A stretch of 64,000 bases of DNA from Armatimonadota bacterium (GTDB lineage Bacteria > Armatimonadota > Fimbriimonadia > Fimbriimonadales > Fimbriimonadaceae). The DNA is taken from positions 1-64,000 of the forward strand of contig JAEURN010000011.1 in assembly GCA_016789105.1 (NCBI GenBank). Direction: 5' to 3'. Below the pieces are notes generated by a model. That model was not told where the DNA came from. It was given only the letters and a program-made list of their open reading frames with translations, and did not search any database. This document shows positions 1-8,377 of the stretch, piece after piece. The stretch's first letter is position 1. The number at the start of each line of letters is the position of its first letter. The translations under genes and the position numbers were made by a program.

Positions 1-702
1 ACCCTGTCCGGGGAGATGGCAGTAATCGGCAAACTCTCATGGGTCGCAGAGTTGGCAACGATCCCTGAAGACGTTCGCCAGACCTTTGAAGAGCTTGAGT
101 CTATGGGTAAGACTGTTTTTGTTCTTCAGACAGGCGTGAACCACGCTGTGCTCGCCGTTTCCGACGTGGTTGGAGATTATAGTGCTGAGGCTATTCAGCT
201 GCTGAAACAAATTGGTGTGGAGCCAGTCATGGTGACTGGGGACAACCTCAGGGCCGCTGCTGCCGTTGCGAATCAAGTAGGAGTTGAGCGAGTGGAAGCT
301 CAGGTGCTACCTCAAGATAAAGCCGAATTCGTCCGCAAATACCAAGTCGCAGGCCGCGTGGGCATGGTGGGAGACGGAATCAACGATGCGCCAGCCCTGG
401 CCCAAGCTGACCTTGGTATAGCGATGGGCCAAGGGACGGATGTTGCAATGGAGACCGCTGGAGTAACCCTTCTTCGATCAGATCTTCGCGGCGTCGCGCA
501 GTCTATCCGCCTTGCACGCGCTACCCTTTCAACAATCAAGTGGAACCTGTTTTGGGCATTCGTCTACAACGTCGTTATGATCCCCCTGGCGGCCCTGGGC
601 CTTCTCAGCCCAATGTTGGCAGCTGGTGCGATGGCGTTCAGCAGCGTTTCGGTCATCCTAAACTCATTGAGACTTCGCAGCTTTGATGGACGAACCGCTT
701 AG
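1..702 (+). CDS. C-terminal part of a heavy-metal (copper-type) P-type ATPase, 5' end outside window
   Basis: The reading frame is open from base 1, so the gene starts upstream of the window. What remains is the end of the P domain and the last membrane segments of a P1B-type ATPase. Visible are the TGDN motif (about residue 80 of the fragment), the hinge motif VGDGINDAPAL with its Mg-binding aspartates, and GTDVAMETAG. A hydrophobic C-terminus follows with two membrane helices and the NSLRLR ending common in CopA proteins. It would export a metal cation, most likely Cu(I), from the cytoplasm. The ion-selective CPC motif is not in the window, so the substrate is inferred from family resemblance. 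No functional link to the nitrate genes downstream is visible. Confidence 0.9.
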   Translation, partial: TLSGEMAVIGKLSWVAELATIPEDVRQTFEELESMGKTVFVLQTGVNHAVLAVSDVVGDYSAEAIQLLKQIGVEPVMVTGDNLRAAAAVANQVGVERVEAQVLPQDKAEFVRKYQVAGRVGMVGDGINDAPALAQADLGIAMGQGTDVAMETAGVTLLRSDLRGVAQSIRLARATLSTIKWNLFWAFVYNVVMIPLAALGLLSPMLAAGAMAFSSVSVILNSLRLRSFDGRTA

Positions 703-777
703 GTTGCCGTGTGGTCGCGGTTAGAACTGAGCTTTACCGATTTCGCTAATTGAGAATGGCTAGAGGGTCTCGCCCCA

Positions 778-844
778 GGTCTCTCCTAGGTCTCTCAAAC
801 AGATTTGAGAGACCTGCTTGCCTTGAACTCACGCACTTAGGTTC
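778..844. repeat. Left-flank repeat block with a perfect 12-bp inverted repeat
   Basis: GGTCTCTCC occurs at 778-786 and ACTTAGGTTC at 835-844. The same two words recur in the same order and with nearly the same spacing at 18916-18924 and 18971-18980, just beyond the other end of the nitrate island. Inside the left copy, 788-799 and 804-815 form a perfect 12-bp inverted repeat with loop CAGA. I see no coding potential in 703-889. The inverted repeat may end transcription of the ATPase gene, although no T-run follows, or it may be a recombination site. Confidence 0.5.
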
Positions 845-889
845 GAAAATGAGGAGTACACCCTCCGCACCACAGAGGGCGTTAATCTC

Positions 890-1930
890 TCAGCCAACGA
901 ACGACCGATCTTCCATCGCTGCCAGTTGGTTGATGGCGATGAGTTTGCGCTTCTCGGCAGGCGAAAGATCTTGATGGTCGCCAAAGTCCACGCCGACTTC
1001 CTTCATCACCTCGACCAGATCATCGTGATGCAGCTTGGACTGGTACTCGTCTCCCGAGCGAACGCAAACTGCCTTGGGACCTTCTATTCCGGCTTCCTTG
1101 TAATAAGCAACCCCAAGCTGAGCCGGACGCTGAATCACGTGAAACAGCTTTCCGAACGGCATCCAAAGCAGCAGAATGATTACCGTGAAGGCGTGCAGCA
1201 GCGAGATAAAGCTAAAGTGGGCCCCACCCATCAGCTTGTAGCTAGCCGTGATCATCAGCCCCGTGATGGAAACGGCGAAAAGCAAAACGAGCGGAATCAA
1301 GTCGTTTTCAATGGACTGGACGGCATGGGCCCCGTGCTGGAAAACGCGCCGATGCATCGCAAGGCCTATCCCCCCGAGAACGAGAAAAGCGCTGATGTTG
1401 AGGCCGTTAAAGAGGAGCCATCCAACGACGCTGTTCGGGTCGAACGAAAACTGAGGAATGCTCATGAATTCGACCTGATAGTTGTATCCATCCGGTGCGA
1501 CGCCAAACTGAATCCAACCCCAGCTCAACGGAAAGGTAATCGCAAAAGCGATCAAGCAACCCCATGCCATGCCCATATGGGCGAGCCACCGAGTTGTGCT
1601 TCGCTTTCCGATGAACTTCTGGAGGACTATGTTGTAGATGAGCAAGCCGACAAGCTTGAAGATGTTCCGAACGAGCTTCTTGGGCTCCACAAAGAGCTTC
1701 CATGACGCAACGAAGTACCGCCATGTGGCTGGTCGCTGAATCCACATCAAATATCGGTAGGCAAACGCGAATGCGGCAAAAATGGTCGCTGCTGTATAAG
1801 CCGCCAGCGGCGAATCAAATCGCGTGAGCTTGCCCGAACCGAAGTAGATTGCTACTAGGAGTCCGAGTGAACAAATCAAGCCACCGGTGATCGCGATGGG
1901 GAGTGGATTTTTGGGGGGACTTTTGGTCAT
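890..1930 (-). CDS. NarI/DsrM-like membrane cytochrome b subunit
   Basis: A protein of about 346 residues with five to six hydrophobic helices and a soluble C-terminal tail of about 70 residues. Histidines lie in or next to helices (the RWLAHMGMAW, AMHRR, SLLHAF and GKLFHVIQRP regions), as expected for a two-haem quinol-oxidising cytochrome of the NarI/HdrE/DsrM type. The ATG at 1930 shares its A with the stop of the upstream CMD-family gene, so the two are translationally coupled. The operon begins just below the regulatory palindrome at 2281-2298, like the other nitrate genes. The likely role is to pass electrons from quinol to the nitrate-reductase Fe-S subunits. The family call rests on topology and histidines only. 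Confidence 0.7.
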   Translation of the reverse strand: MTKSPPKNPLPIAITGGLICSLGLLVAIYFGSGKLTRFDSPLAAYTAATIFAAFAFAYRYLMWIQRPATWRYFVASWKLFVEPKKLVRNIFKLVGLLIYNIVLQKFIGKRSTTRWLAHMGMAWGCLIAFAITFPLSWGWIQFGVAPDGYNYQVEFMSIPQFSFDPNSVVGWLLFNGLNISAFLVLGGIGLAMHRRVFQHGAHAVQSIENDLIPLVLLFAVSITGLMITASYKLMGGAHFSFISLLHAFTVIILLLWMPFGKLFHVIQRPAQLGVAYYKEAGIEGPKAVCVRSGDEYQSKLHHDDLVEVMKEVGVDFGDHQDLSPAEKRKLIAINQLAAMEDRSFVG

Positions 1931-2247
1931 CACTTATCCTCTTCGAGTACGGAGTCAATCCAGCTTAGGCAAGCCATCATATGCGGGAATCCCAACGTCG
2001 GCGCGGCGAGCAAAGCAGCATGGCGCAACTCCTCAACGGTCGCTCCAGCTTGGAGGGCCTTGTGAGCATGGCTCTTTGCCCCCCCTTCGAGACGGGCTCC
2101 GAAAGACATCGCGAGTTTCATGAGGCATCGGGTCTTTTCGTCGAGCGGGCCCGCGGTTGCTACTGCTTCCCCATAGGTCTCGTAGGCTTTCCCGACCTCA
2201 GGAAAGTCTTCAAAGAACCGAACATACCGTTTTGGCAACCGTGCCAT
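1930..2247 (-). CDS. Carboxymuconolactone decarboxylase (CMD/AhpD-like) family protein
   Basis: A 105-residue protein with the CMD helical pattern: LDEKTRCLMKLAMSFGARLEG, SHAHKALQAGATVEELRHAALLA, then a hydrophobic TLGFPHMMACLSWI segment. The CxxC pair used by AhpD-type peroxidatic members is absent, so a redox-disulphide role is unlikely. The ATG at 2247 is preferred over an in-frame TTG at 2253. The hexamer CATACT (2260-2255 on this strand) puts the predicted transcript start at 2248, exactly 41.5 bases from the centre of the 2281-2298 palindrome. It is cotranscribed with the downstream cytochrome b gene. The substrate is unknown. Confidence 0.75.
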   Translation of the reverse strand: MARLPKRYVRFFEDFPEVGKAYETYGEAVATAGPLDEKTRCLMKLAMSFGARLEGGAKSHAHKALQAGATVEELRHAALLAAPTLGFPHMMACLSWIDSVLEEDK

Positions 2248-2257
2248 AGTCAAGAGT

Positions 2258-2866
2258 ATGGAAGGCCAGGTGGGGGCGCACTATGATATCGATCATGCTG
2301 ACCAGTCTTCCGTCTTGTTGACCGGAGGGGCAAGCCGCCGGATGGGCTTCAATAAGGCTTTGATTTCGATGGGAGGCGAGCCGCTTGCCGTCCGGTTAGC
2401 CCGAATTCTGCGGGAAGCAGGCTGGGAACCCACGATCTTGGGTCGCGCCCCTGTCGATGGATACCGGTTTCATCCTGATGATGAGATCGAGCTCGGGCCA
2501 CTCACGGCAATTCGCGCATTCGTCCCGACCAGCCATCTTGTCTTCGTGCTTTCGTGCGATGTGCCCCTTTTTGACGGGGCCGTCGCGAGGGCTCTCAAAT
2601 CCTGTCTCGGCGAGAAAGAAGCAGCGATTCCCTCTATCAACGGTCGATTGCAACCTTTGTGCGGAGTTTATCGTCGTTCTGCCTGGGAGAAAATATGCGA
2701 TGTTGATTCGCCCAGAATCATGGATTGGGTGAAGGCTTTGGACGTGCAAATCGTCAACGAATCGGACTTACTCCGGCTTGGGGTTCAGCCCGATTGGTGT
2801 AGAGGAGTCAATACACCATTAGAACTAAAGACCTTGCTGGATTCTGCAAGTCGTCCTGACAAGTAG
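2258..2866 (+). CDS. mobA: Molybdenum cofactor guanylyltransferase MobA
   Basis: This enzyme transfers GMP from GTP to molybdopterin, giving the bis-MGD cofactor used by Nas/Nap-type enzymes such as the one at 12853. The protein has the nucleotidyltransferase signature LLTGGASRRMGFNKAL near the N-terminus. It also has the metal-binding CDVPLF segment and the QPLCGVYRR region. At 202 residues it is normal for the family. The ATG at 2258 gives an N-terminal extension of about 18 residues. It is supported by CATAGT at 2245-2250, which would start the message one base before the ATG. One regulatory palindrome lies inside the first codons and probably serves the divergent operon. Confidence 0.9.
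   Translation: MEGQVGAHYDIDHADQSSVLLTGGASRRMGFNKALISMGGEPLAVRLARILREAGWEPTILGRAPVDGYRFHPDDEIELGPLTAIRAFVPTSHLVFVLSCDVPLFDGAVARALKSCLGEKEAAIPSINGRLQPLCGVYRRSAWEKICDVDSPRIMDWVKALDVQIVNESDLLRLGVQPDWCRGVNTPLELKTLLDSASRPDK
2281..2298. promoter_or_regulatory. Island palindrome 1, CTATGA-N6-TCATGC
   Basis: Core half-sites ATGA and TCAT are separated by six bases, centre 2289.5. The centre is 41.5 bases from the predicted leftward transcript start at 2248, one base before the ATG of the CMD gene. It is one of seven matching sites in the island and a candidate binding site of the Crp/Fnr protein at 18137-18838. It also overlaps the first codons of mobA, where a bound regulator could interfere with rightward transcription. 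Confidence 0.7.
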
Positions 2867-2926
2867 AGAGTGTGCTATCAAATCGCTTGAACTCGTTGGC
2901 TGCACCAAAATCGCTCCGAGTGATTT

Positions 2927-4300
2927 TCAGCAAGTTGCGGAGTAAGTTGGGTTCCTCCGAAACAGGAAACGAAGCATAACCGTAGCCCAAATGCCGAGAC
3001 CGAGCAATTCGACGAAACCGGTCCAGCCCATCGGGGCGAAGGCAGAGCGATTCAAGTCCGTGATAATTTCCAATCCGACCCTTGCCGCATTGCCCACGTT
3101 AAGCAGAATAAAGACGCTCCACAGAGCGGGAACCTTTCGCTCATCCAGCTTCAGCATTTTCGTGACCAAGTGGTAGCCCACCGCCACGATCATTTGCGAA
3201 ATGAATCCCACCGTGACCGCATGGCGGATCGCACCGGTGTAGGCGTGCGAAAACGGAGCGCCTATCGCCCGCAAATGCAGGGGTTCCAAGATCAGAAGCG
3301 CGCCAGCAATTAGCAACCAGGCAAATGCAGAGCGGATGAACTTTTGACAGGGATTGGCATGGCGCACGAGGCTGAAGACACCCAAAGAAAGGGTCATTGC
3401 CCCCGCCCCTAGAGCCAACAGAACGCCGCCGAGCCGAAACCACAAATCTGTGCCCGGCAAAAGTTCGGACTGAAAATACACGTTCCAACCGACCACTCGG
3501 GCGACCAGCCCACTCGACCAGAGTCCGAATGCAGCAAGGCCCCAACCTGAATCAGCGGCTCGGAAACCAAGGCATCCGGGGAACTTGCTCGCCGCGACGC
3601 CAAATATCATCATCGCCACGAAGCCCAAAAATTGTAGTTCCCGAAGGGGCGTGAGCCATTGGGCGACAAAAGCAATCGACGCCTCTCGGCTCGGCTGGTG
3701 ACTAAGCGCAAATGCAATTGGCTCGGCAAGGGAGACCAGGAGCAAGCACCCCAAGGAGGCGAACACAAACGCCGTCGGCCACGTGAGGGGTTCCGCCTTC
3801 CGGTATCGGTTAGCGCCGATGTTGTACAAAAACAACGCCACGGCGACAATCTGTAGGCTTGCGGAGGCTAGCCCTAACCAGAGCCAGCGTGAGGCATCTT
3901 GCTGGGCGAGAGGTTCGGCTACGAATCGCAGCGCAATACCGGTTCCCATGCTGCCTAGAGCCCACCAGGCGATCTTATGGAACGTCGCGCTCTTGGCGAG
4001 CGTGGTTCCGTGCTGTTGCATGGCAAACCCCATGACAAAAAAGCCGACCCACCCAAAGAGCTGCGAGTTGGCATGGGCCAAGACGTAGGGGGTCCAGAGA
4101 GACGCCGTATAGCTTCCTTGACGAGCAATGCCCATTAAAGCAATCGCCCCGAGCAGACAACCCACCGTAAGCACGGTGATGATGCCGCTCACAAAGAAGG
4201 GGCGGTACACCTGGGTTTCCGCGCGATCCGTGCCCGACTTGGCGACGGGAATCGTCGAACGCATCGGAAGCAGAGTCAACGAGGACCGATCTTTGATCAT
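2927..4300 (-). CDS. nnrS: NnrS family membrane protein
   Basis: A 457-residue protein with about 12 predicted membrane helices. The N-terminal part has VLAHANSQLFGWVGFFVMGF, the histidine-containing motif typical of NnrS. A conserved HAVTVGFISQMIVAVGYH-type segment comes later. NnrS proteins are haem/copper membrane proteins associated with denitrification regulons and protection from nitrosative stress, so it fits an organism that meets nitrite-derived NO. No nitrite or NO reductase gene is present in the window. The start at 4300 is supported by GATAAT at 4313-4308, which places the transcript start at 4301, exactly 41.5 bases from the centre of the 4334-4351 palindrome. Confidence 0.8.
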   Translation of the reverse strand: MIKDRSSLTLLPMRSTIPVAKSGTDRAETQVYRPFFVSGIITVLTVGCLLGAIALMGIARQGSYTASLWTPYVLAHANSQLFGWVGFFVMGFAMQQHGTTLAKSATFHKIAWWALGSMGTGIALRFVAEPLAQQDASRWLWLGLASASLQIVAVALFLYNIGANRYRKAEPLTWPTAFVFASLGCLLLVSLAEPIAFALSHQPSREASIAFVAQWLTPLRELQFLGFVAMMIFGVAASKFPGCLGFRAADSGWGLAAFGLWSSGLVARVVGWNVYFQSELLPGTDLWFRLGGVLLALGAGAMTLSLGVFSLVRHANPCQKFIRSAFAWLLIAGALLILEPLHLRAIGAPFSHAYTGAIRHAVTVGFISQMIVAVGYHLVTKMLKLDERKVPALWSVFILLNVGNAARVGLEIITDLNRSAFAPMGWTGFVELLGLGIWATVMLRFLFRRNPTYSATC

Positions 4301-4333
4301 GTTTCCTATTATCGAAGGCTTAGCCCAAGGCCA

Positions 4334-4351
4334 CCATGATGGGCGTCATAC
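4334..4351. promoter_or_regulatory. Island palindrome 2, CCATGA-N6-TCATAC
   Basis: Centre 4342.5, in front of the NnrS-like gene. A GATAAT hexamer on the minus strand (4313-4308) predicts transcript start 4301, which puts the palindrome at -41.5. This is the standard position for class II activation by Crp/Fnr proteins. Confidence 0.75.
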
Positions 4352-4371
4352 CGGGAGCGGCCGCTAGAGGG

Positions 4372-5703
4372 CTAGCAGGGTATTTCAGCCCCTTTTCGGG
4401 AGTAGTACCACCAGTTCAGGCCGATATTGATCACGTAGAAAATGGCAAGGCCCATGAAGAACGGGGCCGCATTGCGGCCCGATCCGAGCACCGCGCCGAG
4501 AGTCAGGCTGAAAGCGAACGGCCCATAGGCCGCAATCGCGGAAGTCCATCCGATGACGCCCCCAGCCTGGCGCGGCGGGAAAATCATGGGGATTTGTTTG
4601 AACGTGCTCGCATTTCCAATGCCGCTAAAGAAGAAGATGCCGAGCATGAGCCATAGGAAGCCGCTCCAACTGGCCATTGAGCTTGGATTCGCAAAGGGCA
4701 GAATCGCGATACTGCATGCCAGCATTCCGATCCCGCTGACTATCGTCACCTTTGCCCCTCCAACTTTGTCTGCGACTGGCCCTGCGGCAGCGCGGACTCC
4801 AGCACCAACCAGCGGCCCCAAAAACGCAAAGGCCAACGGATCAGGTGCGCCATCGAATCCACCGTAGAGTTGCTTGATCATTAGCGGAAATGCAGCTGCT
4901 AGGCCACTAAACGACCCGAAGGTCATGACGTAGAGTGACGTCATGACCCACGTGTGCTTTTCCTTGAAGATATCGAGTTGCTCCTTGAAGCTTGCCTGAA
5001 CCGGCACGTCCCGAAGACCAAACCAAGCGACCACCGCACCCAAGAGCACAAGCGGCACCCAAATCAACGCACCGTTCTGAAGATAGATGTTGCTGGTCGC
5101 CCCGGTTTTGGGGTTCGTCAGAGTTTGCGAACTTCCCAGAAGGGCGATCCCAATGATGGCGGGGATAAGAAATTGGGCAATGCTCACGCCAAAGTTGCCG
5201 ATCCCCGCTTGAATCCCGAGCGCCGTCCCCAACTTGGATTTTGGGAAGAACAACGATGTGCTCGGCATAAATGAACTGAAGTTGCCCCCACCCAAACCGG
5301 CGAGAAAGGCCAAAACCAAAAAGGTCGAGAGCGGAGTCTGGGGGTTCATGACCGCAAACCCCCAACCCACGCAGGGGATCGCCAAGAGAAGCGTCGATAC
5401 ACTCACGGTCTTGCGCGTTCCAAAAATGGGGATGAGAAAAGTGTGGACGATGCGCAAGGTCCCAGCCGCGAGGCCAGGCATGGCGGTCAGCCAGAACAGT
5501 TCGTGCGGTGCAAACTTGAAGCCGATGCCGGAGAGCTTCACGACTAGAGCGCTCACCATGAACCAGGTGGAGAAGCTGAGGAGAAGGCAGAACGTGGTGA
5601 TCCACAGCGTCCGCCATGCGACCGTCTTCGCGGTTGACTCCCAAAAGGAAGGGTCATTGGGTTGCCATTCTTGAGCGTTCGGCGCGTCGGTTGGTGTATT
5701 CAT
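4372..5703 (-). CDS. narK: NarK-type nitrate/nitrite transporter (MFS), copy 1
   Basis: A 443-residue major facilitator protein with about 12 membrane helices. It carries the two glycine-rich nitrate signature regions: AFLAGLGGGNFSSFMPSTSLFFP in the N-terminal half and FFFSGIGNASTFKQIPMIFP in the C-terminal half. The longer frame starting at 5769 would overlap the regulatory palindrome, and the ATG at 5703 gives a normal cytoplasmic tail. With a transcript start at 5721 (GAAAAT at 5733-5728) there is an 18-base leader, so this is the only island gene of the set that is clearly not leaderless. It probably exchanges nitrate for nitrite or imports nitrate with protons. Confidence 0.88.
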   Translation of the reverse strand: MNTPTDAPNAQEWQPNDPSFWESTAKTVAWRTLWITTFCLLLSFSTWFMVSALVVKLSGIGFKFAPHELFWLTAMPGLAAGTLRIVHTFLIPIFGTRKTVSVSTLLLAIPCVGWGFAVMNPQTPLSTFLVLAFLAGLGGGNFSSFMPSTSLFFPKSKLGTALGIQAGIGNFGVSIAQFLIPAIIGIALLGSSQTLTNPKTGATSNIYLQNGALIWVPLVLLGAVVAWFGLRDVPVQASFKEQLDIFKEKHTWVMTSLYVMTFGSFSGLAAAFPLMIKQLYGGFDGAPDPLAFAFLGPLVGAGVRAAAGPVADKVGGAKVTIVSGIGMLACSIAILPFANPSSMASWSGFLWLMLGIFFFSGIGNASTFKQIPMIFPPRQAGGVIGWTSAIAAYGPFAFSLTLGAVLGSGRNAAPFFMGLAIFYVINIGLNWWYYSRKGAEIPC

Positions 5704-5753
5704 GAGTCGGACTCGTTGCCTTTCCTCATTTTCGATGACCCGCAAAAGACGCG

Positions 5754-5771
5754 CTATGATGCCTGTCATAG
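5754..5771. promoter_or_regulatory. Island palindrome 3, CTATGA-N6-TCATAG
   Basis: A perfect 6+6 inverted repeat with spacer TGCCTG, centre 5762.5, upstream of the narK gene that starts at 5703. A GAAAAT hexamer (5733-5728, minus strand) predicts start 5721, again 41.5 bases from the centre. Confidence 0.8.
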
Positions 5772-5817
5772 AATCTCAGATTCCAAGCGGGTTTGTTGAG
5801 CGCGCTAGAACGACGGT

Positions 5818-7305
5818 CTATTCCGTAGCCGGAGCTCGCTTTGCCATCTTAAGGATCGTGACGTGCATCCAAACAAGGCAAACAATGCTAATGAGTGCGA
5901 GGAGCAGCCAGCAAGAGGTCCAGAGTCCGGTCAGTTTCAGCAGATAGCCAAAGAGAATGGGGCACACAAATCCGCCGAGTCCGCCGATGACTCCAACGAT
6001 TCCACCCACGACGCCGACGTCATTCGGAAAATAGTCGGGAATGTGGCGATACACGGCGGCCTTACCGATCCCCATCATGATTCCCGCCAAGAAAACGATC
6101 GCAGTAAACACCCACACATTGGCCTGAAAATAGACGTGAGTCACACCACGGGCGAGCAACTCGCGCTTCTTCACCTTTTGGCCCACTTCCACTATCGGCT
6201 CTTGCCACGACCGACTTCGGGGGAGGATGATCGTACCCTCTGAAAGACTCGAACCCTTGCTCGACAGGGTCTGCGTCGAGCCCCGAGCAGTCTTGAGAGC
6301 ATACGACTTGTCATCGATTTGAACCCGATCTTGACCGACCTGAGTCACGGTTCCGGCTCGTTCAGCCAGAACTCCTTCCCCTGGGGACATGATATCCATG
6401 CGTGGCGCGATTACGAGTGCGAACAAAACCACGCAACTTGCCAGCACCCAGTACATCGTGGCCCGGGCTCCAAATCTATCGCTCATCCACCCTCCGAGCG
6501 CACGAACCAAACCGCTCGGAAGGCTAAAAATGCTCGCCATGAGACCCGCCATGGCGAGGCTCATTCCATAGACGCTGAGATAGTAAGGTACGAGCCACTG
6601 AGCCAGTGCGACGAACGCCCCAAACACCAAAAAGTAGTAAGCGCCAAATCGCCAAACTCGAACGGACTTGAGAGGGGCAAGCATGGTGCGGATCGTCTTT
6701 TGGCTCGCTCCTTCTGTGACCCTGTTCTTCGTTAAGAGCGCAAACAGGATCGTCATCCCAAATAGGCATGCCGCATAAATCAGGGGCAAGGTTCGCCACC
6801 CTTCCAATTGGTTGCCCTCCTGAGTGAGCATTTGCAGTGTGAGCGGAGCCAGCAGCGTGGTCAGCGCCGAGCCTGCGTTTCCAACGCCGAAGATTCCGAG
6901 TGCGGTCCCTTGTTTTTCCTTGGGAAAGAACACGGACGTGTAGGCGATCCCAACTGCGAAAGCTGCTCCGCTCATTCCGAAAATGAGTCCCGAGATCACA
7001 AGATGGGCGAACGTAGTTGCGAAGCTCACTGATGCAACTCCGGCGGTCGCAAGTAGCATCACGCCGATGTAGACCGGCTTGCCCCCAAAACGGTCCGTGA
7101 GTAGCCCGACCGGCAACCGCATGATCGACCCCGTGAGAATGGGGACACCTAGGAGCCAACCGAGTTGTTCTTTAGATATTGGGAAGACCTGCTTATCGGC
7201 CAAAAAAGCCCCCAGCACACCGTACATCGTCCAGACGGCAAAGCACACAGTGAAGGCGATCGTGTTGAGAATGAGCATGCGGTTGGCAAGGGCTCGATCT
7301 GGCAT
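5818..7305 (-). CDS. narK: NarK-type nitrate/nitrite transporter (MFS) with an extra soluble insert, copy 2
   Basis: A 495-residue MFS protein, about 60-90 residues longer than usual. The first nitrate signature is GMSGAAFAVGIAYTSVFFPKEKQG at about 110-133. The second is GIGKAAVYRHIPDYFP in the C-terminal half. Residues about 303-392 form a hydrophilic, beta-rich insert between two membrane helices, with features such as TVTQVGQDRVQIDDKSYAL and PIVEVGQKVKKRELLARGV that resemble small barrel or lipoyl-like folds. The sequence reads straight through, so this is not a frameshift. The start at 7305 has CATAAC at -12 to -7 and lies 41.5 bases from the shared 7338-7355 palindrome. It is divergent from the cofactor operon. 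Confidence 0.88.
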   Translation of the reverse strand: MPDRALANRMLILNTIAFTVCFAVWTMYGVLGAFLADKQVFPISKEQLGWLLGVPILTGSIMRLPVGLLTDRFGGKPVYIGVMLLATAGVASVSFATTFAHLVISGLIFGMSGAAFAVGIAYTSVFFPKEKQGTALGIFGVGNAGSALTTLLAPLTLQMLTQEGNQLEGWRTLPLIYAACLFGMTILFALLTKNRVTEGASQKTIRTMLAPLKSVRVWRFGAYYFLVFGAFVALAQWLVPYYLSVYGMSLAMAGLMASIFSLPSGLVRALGGWMSDRFGARATMYWVLASCVVLFALVIAPRMDIMSPGEGVLAERAGTVTQVGQDRVQIDDKSYALKTARGSTQTLSSKGSSLSEGTIILPRSRSWQEPIVEVGQKVKKRELLARGVTHVYFQANVWVFTAIVFLAGIMMGIGKAAVYRHIPDYFPNDVGVVGGIVGVIGGLGGFVCPILFGYLLKLTGLWTSCWLLLALISIVCLVWMHVTILKMAKRAPATE

Positions 7306-7337
7306 GACTCAGTTATGGCCTGCACTCTCGGCGAGGT

Positions 7338-7355
7338 TTATGATGGATATCATGG
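7338..7355. promoter_or_regulatory. Island palindrome 4 (shared divergent site), TTATGA-N6-TCATGG
   Basis: Centre 7346.5. It lies exactly midway between the start codon of the leftward narK (7305) and the GTG start of the rightward moaA (7388), 41.5 bases from each. -10-like hexamers CATAAC (leftward) and CACAAT (rightward) precede both starts at -12 to -7. One bound dimer could therefore act at both promoters. Confidence 0.8.
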
Positions 7356-7387
7356 TTCTATGCGGCGGCTTACGGCACAATTCAGCC

Positions 7388-8377
7388 GTGACCCATGCGG
7401 ACCTGCTGACAGACCGGTTTGGTCGATTCCACGGCTACCTGCGGGTGTCGATCACGGATCGATGCAACTTTCGTTGCGTCTACTGCATGCCCGAAGAAGG
7501 CGTGGCCTGGCAACCGCGCGCAGAAATTTTGAGCTTTGAGGAGATTGAGCGGTTGGCTCGGTTTTTCGTTGAGCGTGGCGTGCGGAAGATTCGGCTTACC
7601 GGCGGCGAACCAACCCTCCGTAAGGGCTACCTTAACCTCATAGAAGCAATTGCCGCCATCCCGGGCCTAAAACAGCTTGCTCTCACAACCAATGGAACCC
7701 GCTTGGCCCAAGACGCGGCTGCGCTCAAGGCGGTGGGGTTGACAAGTGTCAACGTGAGTCTTGATACCCTCCGCCCAGATCGCTTCGTTGAGATCACGCG
7801 GCGCAACGAGTTGCCTAGGGTTCTTAGGGGAATTGAGACCGCTCAAGCGGCGGGGCTTGAGACGAAGATCAACGTGGTGGTCCTTCCCGGGGTCAATGAG
7901 GATGAGATCATCCACTTCGGCGAGTTTGCCTGCAAGCACAGCCTTACTGTGCGATTCATTGAGTTCATGCCATTTCTGGACAACAGTTGGAGCGCAGAGC
8001 GGGTCGTCTCCTCGACAGAGATTCGGACCCGGCTCTTGGACCGATTTGCTCTTCGACCCTTGGCCCCTGGGGATTCGGATGTTGCACGAGAGTACGCAAT
8101 CGACGGCTCTGATGGGCGAGTCGCCTTCGTCTCAAGCGTCACCGAGAGTTTTTGCTCAGGCTGCAATCGGCTCCGCCTGACGGCAGACGGCCAACTCAAA
8201 TCGTGCCTTTTCTTACCGCCAAGCGTCTCGTTGCGGGACTTGATTCGAAAAGGAGCTTCAGACGAAGAACTGGAGACCGCCGTGAGACAATGCCTCGATG
8301 GCAAGTGGAGCGCCCATCCACCGATGCGAAACTGGGCTCAACGAGATAACTTAACCATGGTGCAAATCGGCGGATGA
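7388..8377 (+). CDS. moaA: GTP 3',8-cyclase MoaA (radical SAM)
   Basis: MoaA catalyses the first step of molybdenum-cofactor synthesis, rearranging GTP with two 4Fe-4S clusters. The radical-SAM motif CNFRCVYC (Cys 26, 30 and 33) is near the N-terminus. The second-cluster motif CSGCNRLRLTADGQLKSC is near the C-terminus. Of the possible starts, GTG at 7388 gives MTHADLLTDRFGRFHGYLR, the normal MoaA N-terminus, and a 329-residue protein. It also lies 41.5 bases from the centre of palindrome 4 with CACAAT at 7376-7381. It heads a tightly packed cofactor operon in which most genes overlap the next by four bases. Confidence 0.93.
   Translation: MTHADLLTDRFGRFHGYLRVSITDRCNFRCVYCMPEEGVAWQPRAEILSFEEIERLARFFVERGVRKIRLTGGEPTLRKGYLNLIEAIAAIPGLKQLALTTNGTRLAQDAAALKAVGLTSVNVSLDTLRPDRFVEITRRNELPRVLRGIETAQAAGLETKINVVVLPGVNEDEIIHFGEFACKHSLTVRFIEFMPFLDNSWSAERVVSSTEIRTRLLDRFALRPLAPGDSDVAREYAIDGSDGRVAFVSSVTESFCSGCNRLRLTADGQLKSCLFLPPSVSLRDLIRKGASDEELETAVRQCLDGKWSAHPPMRNWAQRDNLTMVQIGG

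Noticed and set aside
926-1705. 259-codon frame on the plus strand over the cytochrome b gene
   Set aside because: Antisense to a clear membrane protein; composition is charged and irregular, as expected for an antisense shadow.
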